Notes: generated by a model from the sequence alone, not told the origin. A stretch of DNA of 64,000 nucleotides from Uliginosibacterium gangwonense DSM 18521 (GCF_000373965.1 NZ_KB892868.1:1-64000), one strand, 5' to 3'. Shown: positions 33,544 to 43,502, counted from the stretch's first letter. Numbers and translations are program-made.

Positions 33544-33572
33544 AGAAAACGGGGCCGCAGCCCCGTTTTCTA
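33544..33572. terminator. Bidirectional terminator between phosphatase gene and adk
   Basis: GAAAACGGGGC and GCCCCGTTTTC form a strong stem with T-rich ends on both strands, between convergent genes. Confidence 0.8.
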
Positions 33573-33588
33573 TTTGGCATAATTTCTA

Positions 33589-34308
<720 letters not shown>

Positions 34309-35085
34309 TTACGCCGCAGCAAACAGGGCTCGCACGCGGGCGAGATCCTCGGGGGTATCCACCCCGGCAGGCGGTGCCTCGGCGAGTATTTCGACGCGAA
34401 TCTTGTAGCCATGCCAGAGTGCGCGAAGCTGTTCGAGCATCTCGATCTTTTCAAGGGGCGCAGGTTCAAGCCCGGAGAAGGCGCGCAGGAATCCAACGCG
34501 GTAAGCATACAGGCCCACATGGCGCAGCGGTGCCAGCCCTTGGGGCAGCGGCATGCCCGCCTGAAGTTTCCCGGCTGCCGCCGCATCGCGCGGAAACGGG
34601 ATGGGCGCACGTGAGAAGTAATGCGCCAGACCGGATGCATCACACACTACCTTGACGGCAGCCGGGCTGAGAAACTCGATCACGCTATGAATGGGGTGTG
34701 CGGCCGTAGCAATCGAAGCCGTGGGGTCATTCGCCAAGGCTGCCGCAGCGCGCTGAACCAGAAGCGGGTCAATCAAAGGCTCATCACCCTGCACATTGAC
34801 GACGATTTCATCATCGCCCCAACCGAGCGTGGTGACCACTTCGCCCAGGCGATCCGTACCAGTGGAGTGATCCGGACGGGTGAGCAGTACCTTACCCCCT
34901 GCGGCCAGCACCGCATCACGCACCCCTTCGTGGTCGGTAGCGACCCAGACTTCCTCAGCCCCCGAGGCCATGGCGCGCTCCATGGTACGCACCACCATGG
35001 GCTTGCCCGCAATATTGGCCAATGGTTTGGCAGGCAGACGGGAGGAAGCAAAGCGGGCCGGTACAATCGCCTTGAAGCGGATCAT
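34309..35085 (-). CDS. kdsB: 3-deoxy-manno-octulosonate cytidylyltransferase
   Basis: KdsB activates Kdo as CMP-Kdo for lipopolysaccharide core assembly. The 258-residue protein starts with [24 protein letters not shown] and contains [12 protein letters not shown] and [12 protein letters not shown], the family hallmarks. Its ATG overlaps the stop of the upstream Trm112-like gene (ATGA), indicating translational coupling. Confidence 0.97.
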   Translation of the reverse strand: MIRFKAIVPARFASSRLPAKPLANIAGKPMVVRTMERAMASGAEEVWVATDHEGVRDAVLAAGGKVLLTRPDHSTGTDRLGEVVTTLGWGDDEIVVNVQGDEPLIDPLLVQRAAAALANDPTASIATAAHPIHSVIEFLSPAAVKVVCDASGLAHYFSRAPIPFPRDAAAAGKLQAGMPLPQGLAPLRHVGLYAYRVGFLRAFSGLEPAPLEKIEMLEQLRALWHGYKIRVEILAEAPPAGVDTPEDLARVRALFAAA

Positions 35086-35267
35086 GGCGCACCTGCCTCA
35101 TCTGCGGAGAGTGTGCGGGCTTCGTCAGCCAGCATCACGGGAATGTCGTCCTTGATCGAATAAGCCAGTCGGCAGGGCCTGCACACCAGTTCCTGCTCGG
35201 CGCGCCGGTGTTCCAACGGGCCCTTGCAGACGGGGCAGACAAGGATTTCAAGCAGTTTGGGGTCCAT
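35082..35267 (-). CDS. Trm112/YcaR family zinc-ribbon protein
   Basis: This is a 61-residue protein with [16 protein letters not shown] and [12 protein letters not shown], giving four cysteines of a zinc ribbon, followed by [11 protein letters not shown]. In bacteria this family sits between lpxK and kdsB with unknown function; relatives activate methyltransferases in eukaryotes and archaea. The ATG at 35267 overlaps the end of lpxK by 20 bases, and the stop overlaps kdsB. Confidence 0.93.
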   Translation of the reverse strand: MDPKLLEILVCPVCKGPLEHRRAEQELVCRPCRLAYSIKDDIPVMLADEARTLSADEAGAP

Positions 35268-36261
35268 GCAGGCGCTCCAGCAAAGGTTCCAGCGCGGCCT
35301 CATCGATCTGTGCTTCCACCGGAAGCACCCAGACATCGGCATGCGCGAAAGAAGCGCATTTTACTGCATCCTTCTCGGTCAAGAGCAGAACTTCACCCGC
35401 ATCAATAACCAAATCCTGCGCGGAGAAGACGTGGTGATCAGGAAAAGCCCTTGTGCGAGCCAGACTCAAGCCCATTGCACGCAGCGTGGCAAAGAAACGC
35501 TCAGGATGGGCGATACCCGCTGCGGCACACAGTTTCTGGCCCATCAGCGATTGGGCAGAACAGGTTTCAGCCGGATTGTGCAGGCGGTAGAAACTGCCCG
35601 GCGCGAGCCGCATGGCCGCGCGTGGCACTTCGGGCAAACGCGTCGCAAACCGGGGGCTGGTCTCCCCGTTGCAGATCAGCAGGCTCATCTGCGCCAGGCG
35701 AGTCATCGGCTCGCGCAGGGGGCCAGCAGGCAGAGGCCAAGTATTGCCCAGGATAGCCTCGTCAATCACACAGATTTCAGCGTTGCGCCCCAGACGATAA
35801 TGTTGCAGGCCGTCGTCGGTAATCAGCACATTCACCTCGGGATGGGTGACGAGTAAAGCCCGCCCGGCCGCGACACGATCCCGCCCCACCCACAGCGGGC
35901 AGCCGCTACGCCGGGCCAGCAACACAGGCTCATCGCCCACCAGTGCGCAGTCACTCTGGGCGTCAACAGAGGTCGGAACTTCGGCAGAGCCGCCATAGCC
36001 GCGAGACAAGATGCCGGGATGCCAGCCCCGCGCGCGCAGTGCCGCCGCCAACCAGATCACGACAGGGGTTTTACCGCTGCCCCCCACGGCGATGTTCCCC
36101 ACCACGATGACGGGAACCGGCAATCTTTCCTGCCGTAAAACACCCAGGCGGTAGGCCAGACGGCGCATGCCCGCGAGCAAATGGAAAAGCCCTGCCAGAG
36201 GCCACCAGAGGGCTGCGGCAGGGCTGCGGGTACGCCACCAAGACGGGCGGGTGAGGGCCAT
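35248..36261 (-). CDS. lpxK: Tetraacyldisaccharide 4'-kinase
   Basis: LpxK phosphorylates the lipid A disaccharide precursor at the inner membrane. The 337-residue protein has an N-terminal membrane-associating segment (about residues 15-30) and the P-loop [19 protein letters not shown] (about residues 53-71). SRGYGG and the catalytic-region [19 protein letters not shown] follow. It overlaps the next gene by 20 bases and follows exbD by 16 bp, all in one operon. Confidence 0.96.
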   Translation of the reverse strand: MALTRPSWWRTRSPAAALWWPLAGLFHLLAGMRRLAYRLGVLRQERLPVPVIVVGNIAVGGSGKTPVVIWLAAALRARGWHPGILSRGYGGSAEVPTSVDAQSDCALVGDEPVLLARRSGCPLWVGRDRVAAGRALLVTHPEVNVLITDDGLQHYRLGRNAEICVIDEAILGNTWPLPAGPLREPMTRLAQMSLLICNGETSPRFATRLPEVPRAAMRLAPGSFYRLHNPAETCSAQSLMGQKLCAAAGIAHPERFFATLRAMGLSLARTRAFPDHHVFSAQDLVIDAGEVLLLTEKDAVKCASFAHADVWVLPVEAQIDEAALEPLLERLHGPQTA

Positions 36262-36277
36262 GCGAGACGCCCCCGGC

Positions 36278-36697
36278 TTATTTCTGCGTTTGTGCGGCGA
36301 AGGAAACGTTGGGCAAGCCCGCCTTCTGGGCAGCCTGCATCACGTCAAACACGCTTTGAAAATTGGCCTTGGCATCCCCGTTGATCACCACCATGGGCGC
36401 CTTCTCCCCTTCGGGAGCGAGGCGGCGCAGGGCAGCCACCAGGGCATCCTGGTCATGCCCACCGAGCGGCGTGCGATTGACCAGCACATCGCCCTGGGCA
36501 GTGATGGTGACATCAATCTCGTTCGGCTGCTCCTTGGCGGGCGGCGCGTCCGAGGTCGGCAGATTGATCTCCAGGCCAGAGAACTTGGAATAGGTGGTGG
36601 TCAGCATCAAAAAGATGATGATCACCAGCAACACGTCAATAAGCGGGATCAGGTTGATCTCCAGCTCTTCCTTGCCACGACCACGCCGGAAGTCCAT
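36278..36697 (-). CDS. exbD: Biopolymer transport protein ExbD/TolR
   Basis: This 139-residue protein has one membrane helix (INLIPLIDVLLVIIIFLMLTTTY, about residues 14-36). It carries the proton-path aspartate in PLIDVLLV, then a periplasmic domain. With ExbB it uses the proton gradient to energise TonB-dependent uptake or, alternatively, membrane-integrity functions. Its place before lpxK is typical for betaproteobacteria. Confidence 0.94.
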   Translation of the reverse strand: MDFRRGRGKEELEINLIPLIDVLLVIIIFLMLTTTYSKFSGLEINLPTSDAPPAKEQPNEIDVTITAQGDVLVNRTPLGGHDQDALVAALRRLAPEGEKAPMVVINGDAKANFQSVFDVMQAAQKAGLPNVSFAAQTQK

Positions 36698-36708
36698 ATC
36701 GGCCCGCC

Positions 36709-37329
36709 TTACTTGGTGGTACGGCGCTCGCCGTGGAGCACTTCAACCATCTTGACCGCTGCCTGCTCCATGTCGATCACCAGACTTTCAACCGTAGCGC
36801 GGAAGTGGCGGTGAGCGATCAGGGAGGGGATTGCGATGATCAGACCGAAACCGGTGTTGTACAGGGCCACCGAAATACCGTGTGCCAGTTGCTGCGGATC
36901 AGCGCCCACGCCCGACGGGCCTTGTGAGCCGAACAATTCGATCATCCCCACCACGGTGCCGAACAGGCCCATCAGCGGGCTGACGGTTGCAATCGTCCCC
37001 AGGGTGGTCAGGAAGCGTTCCAGCTCATGGGCCACGCCACGCCCGGCTTCTTCGATGGCCTCTTTCATCACGTCACGCGAAGAGCGCACGTTGCGCAAGC
37101 CAGCGGCAAGCACCACACCCAAGGGCGAATGGGCATTGACGCGGCTGATCAGCTCGTCACTCGGGTTGCCTTGGCGCAGCTCGCCCAGCACCTTGTCCAG
37201 CAGGCCGGAGGGCACAATTGCGCTACGGCGCAGGGAAATGCTGCGTTCGATAATTAGCGCCAGCGCGATGACGGACGCAAACAGCAAGGGAATGATCGGC
37301 CAACCGGCAGCACGGATAATCTCCAGCAC
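36709..37329 (-). CDS. exbB: MotA/TolQ/ExbB proton channel protein
   Basis: This 206-residue protein has three membrane helices: residues about 10-27, 110-130 (LGTIATVSPLMGLFGTVVGMIELF) and 155-175 (ISVALYNTGFGLIIAIPSLIAH). The second carries the conserved LLGLxGTVxGM-like pattern. It is the first gene of the exbB-exbD-lpxK-Trm112-kdsB-adk run, so the promoter lies right of 37329. Confidence 0.94.
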   Translation of the reverse strand: MLEIIRAAGWPIIPLLFASVIALALIIERSISLRRSAIVPSGLLDKVLGELRQGNPSDELISRVNAHSPLGVVLAAGLRNVRSSRDVMKEAIEEAGRGVAHELERFLTTLGTIATVSPLMGLFGTVVGMIELFGSQGPSGVGADPQQLAHGISVALYNTGFGLIIAIPSLIAHRHFRATVESLVIDMEQAAVKMVEVLHGERRTTK

Positions 37330-37702
37330 GGGCTCTACTCCTGAATTTACGGATCTTTATAAGCTGCGAACTTTAGCCTTTCCACGGCCATCTGGGCAAG
37401 GAAATCAACCCGGGCGGACACACCGCCCGGCGGAAAGTGCTGACAACCTGAATCGTCAGCAAGTGTTAAGACAATCCACAGATTCTGTGGATAACTTTGT
37501 GCACAACGCCGGGGCAGTTTCGCTAAGTGGGCTTCCCACAAGGGTTTTCTCCATCTCGCGCAATAATTACACCATGGTTACTAAATCATTACAAATCAAT
37601 CACTTAAAACATTTTTTGCTTGTCAAGATGTGATTCTTCCGCAAGCGTGAGGCCACAAGCCTCTTGGCAGCGGACGGTGTGGATTGCGCTAGAATTCAAG
37701 CC
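37330..37702. promoter_or_regulatory. Divergent region exbB/xseA with DnaA-box-like sites and AT-rich tract
   Basis: No gene is seen. TGTGGATAA (37486-37494) is a perfect DnaA box. CAATCCACA (37472-37480) and TGTGGATTG (37678-37686) are near matches. TTGTGCACAA overlaps 37498-37507. An AT-rich tract (37565-37640) lies between them. It may be a DnaA-controlled promoter region. I do not claim an origin, since no oriC neighbour genes are present. Confidence 0.35.
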
Positions 37703-39064
37703 ATGCACGAGACCCCTCACACCCCAAACCCAATGCTTACGCCGGTTGCCAGCGTATCGGATTTTGTCCTACAGATCCGCCGCGCCTTAGAGGCGAATAT
37801 CCCCCTTTGTTGGGTGGGCGGAGAAATCTCCAACCTGACCCGCGCCGCTTCCGGCCACCTGTACTTCACCCTGAAAGACGCCAGGGCCCAGATCCGCTGC
37901 ACCATGTGGCGCAACCGCGTCCAGTTGCTCCCCTTCCAGCTGCGCGAAGGCATGCAGGTGGAGGTCCGCGCCAACATCAGCATCTATGAAGCACGCGGCG
38001 ACCTGCAACTGGCCGTGGACAGCATACGCCGCGCCGGCATGGGGAATCTGTACGAAATCTTTTTGCGCCTGAAAGCGCAATTGGAGACTGAGGGACTGTT
38101 TGCCTCCGCCCGCAAGCGCCCCCTCCCGGCGCTACCTGCTGGCATCGGCATCATTACCTCCCCTGCCGCCGCAGCCCTGCAGGACGTTCTGAGTACCCTG
38201 GCACGCCGTGCCCCGGCTTTGCCGGTGGTGCTCTACCCCAGCCCGGTACAGGGCGAAGGCGCTGCCGCGCAGCTTGCCAGCGCGATTGCCACTGCCAATG
38301 CCCGCGCCACACAAGATGGCGTGCAAGTCCTACTGCTCTGCCGAGGCGGCGGGAGCATGGAAGACCTATGGGCATTCAACGAGGAAGTGCTGGTGCGCGC
38401 CGTTGCCGCCAGCGCCCTGCCCATCATCAGCGGCGTAGGGCATGAGACGGATACGACGCTAGCCGATTTTGCAGCAGATCTGCGCGCTCCCACCCCCACG
38501 GCGGCGGCCGAAATCCTCAGCGCGGGCTGGTTCGAGCAGCGCAGCCGCCTGCCCCGCCTGCTAGAGCGCCTGCAACGCGCGCTCCAGCATCGCCTGGGCA
38601 ATGCAGACCAACGCCTGCTGCACCTCCAGCAAAGGCTCATCCACCCCCGTACCCGCTTGGCGCGCAGTGCGGAACGCCTCAAGCTACTGAGCCTGAGACT
38701 GGAAAACAGCCAGCGCATGCGCCTGCAGCGCCAGCAAACTCGCCTGCAAAACCTGCGCCACCGCCTGGACAAGAGCCAACCCGATCTGGCGCAACGGCAG
38801 GCCTGCCTGAAAGGGCTTGAACGTGCCCTCACACAAACGATGCGGCGCAGACTTGAAAAGCTACAGGGCCGCACCCATCTGGCGGGTAATAGCCTGGAAC
38901 TACTCAACCCGCACGCCATTTTGCAACGTGGCTATGCCATCGTGCGAGACGAGGCGGGGCGGATCGTCAGGCAGGCTGCCAGCCTGCCCCACCAGGCCCG
39001 GATCGAGATTCAGCTTGCAGACTCCAGCCTGCAGGCCCGCGTGGAGAAGAGCAAAAAGGACTGA
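37703..39064 (+). CDS. xseA: Exodeoxyribonuclease VII large subunit
   Basis: XseA with XseB degrades single-stranded DNA to short oligonucleotides. The 453-residue protein starts with an OB-fold domain: ISNLTRAASGHLYFTLKDARAQIRCTMWR (about residues 40-68). The catalytic core has GIGIITSPAAAALQDVLSTL, LLCRGGGSMEDLWAFNEE and ISGVGHETDTTLADFAADLRAPTPTAAAE. A long Arg/Gln/Leu-rich coiled coil and the end motif NPHAILQRGYAIV follow. ATG at 37703 is the likely start; 37733 is an alternative. xseB is not adjacent. Confidence 0.95.
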   Translation: MHETPHTPNPMLTPVASVSDFVLQIRRALEANIPLCWVGGEISNLTRAASGHLYFTLKDARAQIRCTMWRNRVQLLPFQLREGMQVEVRANISIYEARGDLQLAVDSIRRAGMGNLYEIFLRLKAQLETEGLFASARKRPLPALPAGIGIITSPAAAALQDVLSTLARRAPALPVVLYPSPVQGEGAAAQLASAIATANARATQDGVQVLLLCRGGGSMEDLWAFNEEVLVRAVAASALPIISGVGHETDTTLADFAADLRAPTPTAAAEILSAGWFEQRSRLPRLLERLQRALQHRLGNADQRLLHLQQRLIHPRTRLARSAERLKLLSLRLENSQRMRLQRQQTRLQNLRHRLDKSQPDLAQRQACLKGLERALTQTMRRRLEKLQGRTHLAGNSLELLNPHAILQRGYAIVRDEAGRIVRQAASLPHQARIEIQLADSSLQARVEKSKKD

Positions 39065-39114
39065 CTATCGAGACGATTGGAAACAATAATTGGTCAGACC
39101 GCTCATTTCCCGAG

Positions 39115-39131
39115 TAATCTAGTCAAGATTA
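39115..39131 (+). promoter_or_regulatory. Inverted repeat upstream of sodB
   Basis: TAATCT-AGTCA-AGATTA is a perfect six-base-arm repeat 54 bases before the sodB start. It could be an operator (for example iron-responsive), but it does not match a consensus I can name. Confidence 0.3.
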
Positions 39132-39184
39132 GCCGCACCTCCAACCCCAAGCAATTTTCCCAACACATAAATCAGGAGAGAAAC

Positions 39185-39766
39185 ATGGCCCATACACTGC
39201 CCGCACTGCCCTTTGCCAAGAACGCCCTGGCACCGCACATTTCCGAAGAAACCTTCGAATATCACTATGGCAAGCACCATCAGGCCTATGTCACCAACCT
39301 GAACAACCTGATCCCCGGCACCGAATTCGAAAACTCCAGCCTCGAAGACATCATCAAGAAGAGCAGTGGCGGCATCTACAACAACGCCGCCCAGATCTGG
39401 AACCACACCTTCTTCTGGAGCAGCCTGAAGCCTAACGGCGGCGGCGCCCCCACCGGCAAGCTGCTGGAAGCAATCGTCGCCAAGTGGGGCAGCTTTGACG
39501 CGTTCAAGGAAGCCTTCACCAAGAGCGCGGTGGGCAACTTCGGTTCGAGCTGGACCTGGCTGGTGAAAAAGGCTGATGGCTCGGTCGACATCCTCAACAC
39601 CGGCGCAGCAGGCAACCCGCTGACCAGTGGTGACAAAGCGCTGCTGACCATCGACCTGTGGGAGCACGCCTACTACATCGACTACCGCAACGCCCGCCCG
39701 AAGTTCGTCGAAACCTTCCTGGCCCATCTGGCCAACTGGGACTTCGCCGCAGCAAATTTTGCCTGA
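39185..39766 (+). CDS. sodB: Superoxide dismutase, Fe/Mn family (iron type)
   Basis: SodB converts superoxide to oxygen and hydrogen peroxide in the cytoplasm. The 193-residue protein has FEYHYGKHHQAYVTNLN (metal His and second-shell residues) and NHTFFWSSLKPNGGG. FGSSWTWLV and DLWEHAYYIDYRNAR supply the last metal ligands Asp and His. The residues AAQIWNHTFFW and the ending W-DFAAANFA resemble iron SodB. The start ATG follows CAGGAGAG at five bases. Confidence 0.95.
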   Translation: MAHTLPALPFAKNALAPHISEETFEYHYGKHHQAYVTNLNNLIPGTEFENSSLEDIIKKSSGGIYNNAAQIWNHTFFWSSLKPNGGGAPTGKLLEAIVAKWGSFDAFKEAFTKSAVGNFGSSWTWLVKKADGSVDILNTGAAGNPLTSGDKALLTIDLWEHAYYIDYRNARPKFVETFLAHLANWDFAAANFA

Positions 39767-39824
39767 TGCAGCGCGGGCTCTGACGGGCATTCCGCTCCTC
39801 AGAACCCATCAGCATTGAACCATC

Positions 39825-39857
39825 AAGGCCCCGGAACTCCGGGGCCTTGTTTTTTTA
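39825..39857 (+). terminator. Terminator of sodB
   Basis: AAGGCCCCGG-AACT-CCGGGGCCTT followed by T-run, 58 bases after the stop. Confidence 0.85.
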
Positions 39858-39894
39858 TGTCCGGTCTGAGCGGAAACCCGATTGCGATGCCGTT

Positions 39895-40464
39895 TTAGCA
39901 GTGCAAATCAAAACGGCGGTTGCTGGCGCGATGGCGTTGATCGTTATAGTAATCGGCTTCCTCTGAGGTATGCCGTTGGCGCATACGGGCGTCGATGCCC
40001 TTGATTTCATCTTCCAGCCTCTTGCATTCAAGGGGCTTGGCCGAATCACTGGAACCGATGGACGCAACCGCCGGGCCTTTCCGCGTATCTAGCACTGCAG
40101 CAGCGGGCGGTGGTGCGCGAAATGGCACTACGCCTTCCAGCGCTGACTGCGTTTGCAGGACACGGGCTGCCTGCCCCTTGGCACAAGGCTGATCAGAGTA
40201 CGCTACCTTGGGCCCATCCTGGCATTTGTACAGAACCTTCGGGTCAGCTTGCTGCACTTGGGGAGATAGCGCGCGAGGCTCCACCGGAGCCTGCAGAGCC
40301 CGCTGCACAATAGATTCCGGGACGCTCACCGGCGCTACGGCAGGAGGAGCAGGCGGCAAACTGGCTGCCGATGGTTCAGCCAGATAGTCCACAGCCAGCC
40401 AGAACACCACTGCCATAGCAATGGTCCCAAACCAAGTCCAGAAACGTGCAATGCCGCTATCCAT
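39895..40464 (-). CDS. DUF4124-like membrane-anchored protein
   Basis: This 189-residue protein has an N-terminal membrane helix (residues about 8-28, TWFGTIAMAVVFWLAVDYLA), then a Pro/Ala-rich linker. A short domain VLYKCQDGPKVAYSDQPCAKG (about residues 77-97) matches the DUF4124 pattern (YKC..dG...YSDqPC). The C-terminus is charged and helical (CKRLEDEIKGIDARMRQRH) and ends in cysteine. It probably faces the periplasm. Function is unknown. Confidence 0.75.
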   Translation of the reverse strand: MDSGIARFWTWFGTIAMAVVFWLAVDYLAEPSAASLPPAPPAVAPVSVPESIVQRALQAPVEPRALSPQVQQADPKVLYKCQDGPKVAYSDQPCAKGQAARVLQTQSALEGVVPFRAPPPAAAVLDTRKGPAVASIGSSDSAKPLECKRLEDEIKGIDARMRQRHTSEEADYYNDQRHRASNRRFDLHC

Positions 40465-40503
40465 TCGCGGATTATATCTGTTTTGTGCTATCCAGATGAC
40501 ATT

Positions 40504-40559
40504 ATGCAGGCGCTGATTTCAAAGAAGATCTGATCACGGACTATCCGTAATGCCTGCAT
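40504..40559. repeat. Nested stem-loop between genes
   Basis: ATGCAGGC (40504-40511) pairs with GCCTGCAT (40552-40559). Inside lies a second hairpin ACGGA-CTA-TCCGT (40536-40548). No T-run follows. It may be a structured RNA or operator between the divergent DUF4124 and small-protein genes. Confidence 0.4.
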
Positions 40560-40661
40560 TCTGATCCCACCGTTTTGCAGACTGTCGCACACAGCTCGTA
40601 GCGCTCTGGCACCCACGGCATCCTGTGCCCATCGATTCAGCACACAGCAAAGGAAGCCGTC

Positions 40662-40874
40662 ATGAACACCTCCTCTCTTCGCACACAAACCCTGGCCATT
40701 ACCCTCTCCATGCTGGGCATGCTGGTGAGCATTGGCGGCACGCTCTACCTGATGCATCTGGCAGAAGTTCCCGATGCCTATGCACAAACACAGGGCACGC
40801 CAGTCTTCAGTATGGCGCAAAGCACACCGACGCTGGCACACCCTCAGCCTGCCAGCAAACACAGCTTGAACTGA
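40662..40874 (+). CDS. Small membrane-anchored protein
   Basis: This 70-residue protein has one membrane segment (about residues 9-31, TLAITLSMLGMLVSIGGTLYLMH), then a Gln/Pro/Ser-rich, probably periplasmic tail. AAGGAAG lies six bases before the ATG. No family is recognised. It is 133 bp upstream of the sensor kinase gene on the same strand. Confidence 0.6.
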   Translation: MNTSSLRTQTLAITLSMLGMLVSIGGTLYLMHLAEVPDAYAQTQGTPVFSMAQSTPTLAHPQPASKHSLN

Positions 40875-41007
40875 CCTGCCACAGCCTGGTGGAAAGGATT
40901 TACACTCCAGCGTCATTGCCTCGCCAGATAACGGTGATGGTGCGGATCATGCTTACCCCAATCGCCCCCTGCGATGTCTGACATGGGGCGTGGAATATCA
41001 GGCCATC

Positions 41008-42753
41008 ATGAAATCCCTCCTATCTTTCATCCAACAATCCGCACTCATGCAATTCATCGCCCGGCGTCGCCTGTCGGAACTGGCATGGTTGCTCCTGTTT
41101 AGCGCGCTGATCATCCGGGCCGTAGGTGCCACCTTGGGCGCGGCGGACTGGCTCAGCTACATCCTGCTGGGCATTCTGGCAGCAGGCCTGCTCTGGCTGC
41201 GGCTGGGCCACCCTGATGGCATCCCCACTGCGCGGGCAGAACTCGGCCAGAGCTGGGAGCGCTTTTCCCGGTGGCTGGCATTGGCAGGCTGGGGGCGGAT
41301 GCTGGCATTCAGTGTGTTCGCCTTGGCGGCGACAAGCCTGCTGGCAGAATCCATTTTCGGCAGTTATGCCCACGAAGACACGGTATTCGGGCTGATCTTC
41401 GCCCTAATCGCCGCCAAGATCGCCTTGGGAATCAAACCCGAAGCCCCCCACCCAGACGCTGCAGAGGCACAAGCCGACACGACCCGCCCTGTATGCCAGA
41501 TTGCCGTTTGCATCAGCCCCGACGCGGCAGAGGCACGAACCGACACGCCCGCAGCCCCCCGGACATCCGTTCCCAGGCGCATTGCCATGCTCAGTTGGGG
41601 CAAGCTCGGCCTGCTCGGTTTGCTGCTCCTGCTCATGGCGGCGATTACCGATTCGGCATTCACCTCACCATCGCACCGCTTGTCGACAACCATCACGACC
41701 ACTAAGTCCAAGGACAGTACCGCCACCGGGCAATCGGAACCGCGAGACACATTGCAAATCAAAACACCTGGCAAAAACAATGTCTCGGTCAAGATCAACG
41801 ACCAAGGCATCTCTATCGATAAGCACACCCCACAAGGGGTGGAGAACCTCGTGACCATCAGCGGCGATGGCATCAAGACAGAAGTTGCGGAGCAATCTGC
41901 CGCAACACAAAGCGCTACGGCAGACGATGAAGCCGACAAGCCTGACGAGGTGGACGCGGATGATGACAGCCGGATCAAGGGCTTCAGCTTCGCGTCGCTC
42001 GCCATGATTGCCATCCTGAGCATGATTGCCGTCAAGGTGCTGGCAGGTGGCAAGCATCGCGCCGAGCAGGATGCCGACACGGCCCGCACGGCAGAAGCCA
42101 TGGCGCGGCTCGCCCGCGAAGCCTCCGACGCCAAGCTCAGTGCCATGCAGGCGCAGATTGAACCGCACTTTCTCTTCAACACGCTGGCGTCGGTCGAGCA
42201 ACTGATCCAGACTGATCCGGCACGCGCCTCCAAGGTGCAGAAGAGCCTCATCCAATACCTGCGTGGCGCGATTCCACAGATCCGTGATGACGCGCAACGC
42301 AGCACGCTGGGGCGGCAGATGGATATGTCGAACGCCTATCTGGAGATCATGCAGGTTCGCATGGAAGAGCGCCTGCAGTATGACTTCGAGATCAGCGAAG
42401 GGCTGCGCAGTGCAGAATTTCCATCCATGATGCTGCAGACCTTGATTGAAAATGCGATCAAGCATGGTCTGGAACCCAAGCCGGAGGGCGGTGTGCTCAC
42501 CATCCGTGCCGAAGTGGCACGCGGGCGCCTCGTTGTACAGGTGGAAGACACCGGCATGGGCTACGACGAAGAGAAGGCAGCCCAAGGGCTTGGGCTGGCC
42601 AATATCCGCGAACGCCTGAAGCTGATGTATGGCCCGCAAGCCGCATCCTTGAACCTGAAGGCCCGCGAAGGTGGTGGCGCCATTGCAGAGATTGCCATCC
42701 CCTATCGTGATGAAGGCGACAAGCCTGCAACGTCACAGGAAACCAGACAATGA
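41008..42753 (+). CDS. LytS/AlgZ-type sensor histidine kinase
   Basis: This 581-residue membrane kinase passes a phosphate to the LytTR regulator encoded next. The N-terminal 350 residues contain about six hydrophobic segments. A non-hydrophobic region of about 110 residues (KTPGKNNVSVKINDQG) lies between the last two and probably forms the external sensor. The kinase part has the H-box MQAQIEPHFLFNTLASVEQL (His about residue 387) and IENAIKHGLEPK. The ATP lid is VEDTGMGYDEEKAAQGLGLANIRERL. The linker has a direct repeat of PDAAEA-x-x-DT (about residues 149 and 171). It overlaps the regulator gene by ATGA. The GTG at 40990 is an alternative start. Confidence 0.92.
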   Translation: MKSLLSFIQQSALMQFIARRRLSELAWLLLFSALIIRAVGATLGAADWLSYILLGILAAGLLWLRLGHPDGIPTARAELGQSWERFSRWLALAGWGRMLAFSVFALAATSLLAESIFGSYAHEDTVFGLIFALIAAKIALGIKPEAPHPDAAEAQADTTRPVCQIAVCISPDAAEARTDTPAAPRTSVPRRIAMLSWGKLGLLGLLLLLMAAITDSAFTSPSHRLSTTITTTKSKDSTATGQSEPRDTLQIKTPGKNNVSVKINDQGISIDKHTPQGVENLVTISGDGIKTEVAEQSAATQSATADDEADKPDEVDADDDSRIKGFSFASLAMIAILSMIAVKVLAGGKHRAEQDADTARTAEAMARLAREASDAKLSAMQAQIEPHFLFNTLASVEQLIQTDPARASKVQKSLIQYLRGAIPQIRDDAQRSTLGRQMDMSNAYLEIMQVRMEERLQYDFEISEGLRSAEFPSMMLQTLIENAIKHGLEPKPEGGVLTIRAEVARGRLVVQVEDTGMGYDEEKAAQGLGLANIRERLKLMYGPQAASLNLKAREGGGAIAEIAIPYRDEGDKPATSQETRQ

Positions 42754-43502
42754 CTACAGCATTGATCGCCGACGATGAGCGCCTGATGCGCGAACAACTC
42801 CGCCAGGCGCTGGCCAAGGCTTGGCCGGAACTGGAGATCGTGGCGGAAGCCAAGAACGGCGATGAAGCGGTCAGCCTGTGCGCCGCCCACAAGCCGAACA
42901 TCGCTTTTCTGGATATCCGCATGCCCGGCCGTAGCGGTCTGGAAGCTGCGCGGGAGATCGGCGATCAGGCGCATCTGGTCTTCGTCACGGCCTATGATCA
43001 GCATGCTGTCGATGCCTTTGAACAGGGTGCGGTCGACTACCTGCTCAAACCGACTGACCCTGAACGCCTCGGGCGCTGCGTGAGCCGCCTGCAGCAACGC
43101 TTGGCCGCCTCTACCCCGCCAGACCTCAACCAGATGCTCATGCGTCTGGGCGCACAAATCAGTGGTCAGCGCCCCAACTATTTGCAATGCATCCAAGCCG
43201 GGATTGGCGGCGCCATCCATATGATAGCGGTGCGCGATATTCTGTTCTTCACCTCGGATGAGAAATACACCCGTGTGCAAACCCCTGAGCATGAAGCCCT
43301 GATCCGCAAACCAATCCGGGAACTCGTCAATGAACTCGACCCCGACCTGTTCTGGCAGATCCACCGTGCCACCCTTGTGCGCGTGGACGCCATCGAAAGC
43401 GTGCGACGTGACGAGCGCAGCAGGCTCTACGTACAGATCAAGGGGCACCCGGAGCAACTCGAAGTCAGCCGCAGCTTCAGCCATCTGTTCAAGCAGATGT
43501 AG
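42750..43502 (+). CDS. LytTR family response regulator (AlgR/LytR type)
   Basis: This 250-residue regulator has a receiver domain: LIADDERLMREQL, the phosphorylated Asp in IAFLDIRMPGRSG (about residue 54), VTAYDQ and YLLKPTDPERL with the conserved Lys. A C-terminal LytTR DNA-binding domain has ILFFTSDEKYTRVQT and FWQIHRATLVRVDAIESVRRD. It is co-translated with the kinase gene. Targets are unknown; relatives control alginate, fimbriae or autolysis. Confidence 0.93.
   Translation: MTTALIADDERLMREQLRQALAKAWPELEIVAEAKNGDEAVSLCAAHKPNIAFLDIRMPGRSGLEAAREIGDQAHLVFVTAYDQHAVDAFEQGAVDYLLKPTDPERLGRCVSRLQQRLAASTPPDLNQMLMRLGAQISGQRPNYLQCIQAGIGGAIHMIAVRDILFFTSDEKYTRVQTPEHEALIRKPIRELVNELDPDLFWQIHRATLVRVDAIESVRRDERSRLYVQIKGHPEQLEVSRSFSHLFKQM

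Noticed and set aside
37664-37702. Longer N-terminus for xseA and a -35/-10 pair inside it
   Set aside because: The spacing between TTGGCA and TAGAAT is 20 bases, too long for a normal promoter, and the added residues are not typical of the family.
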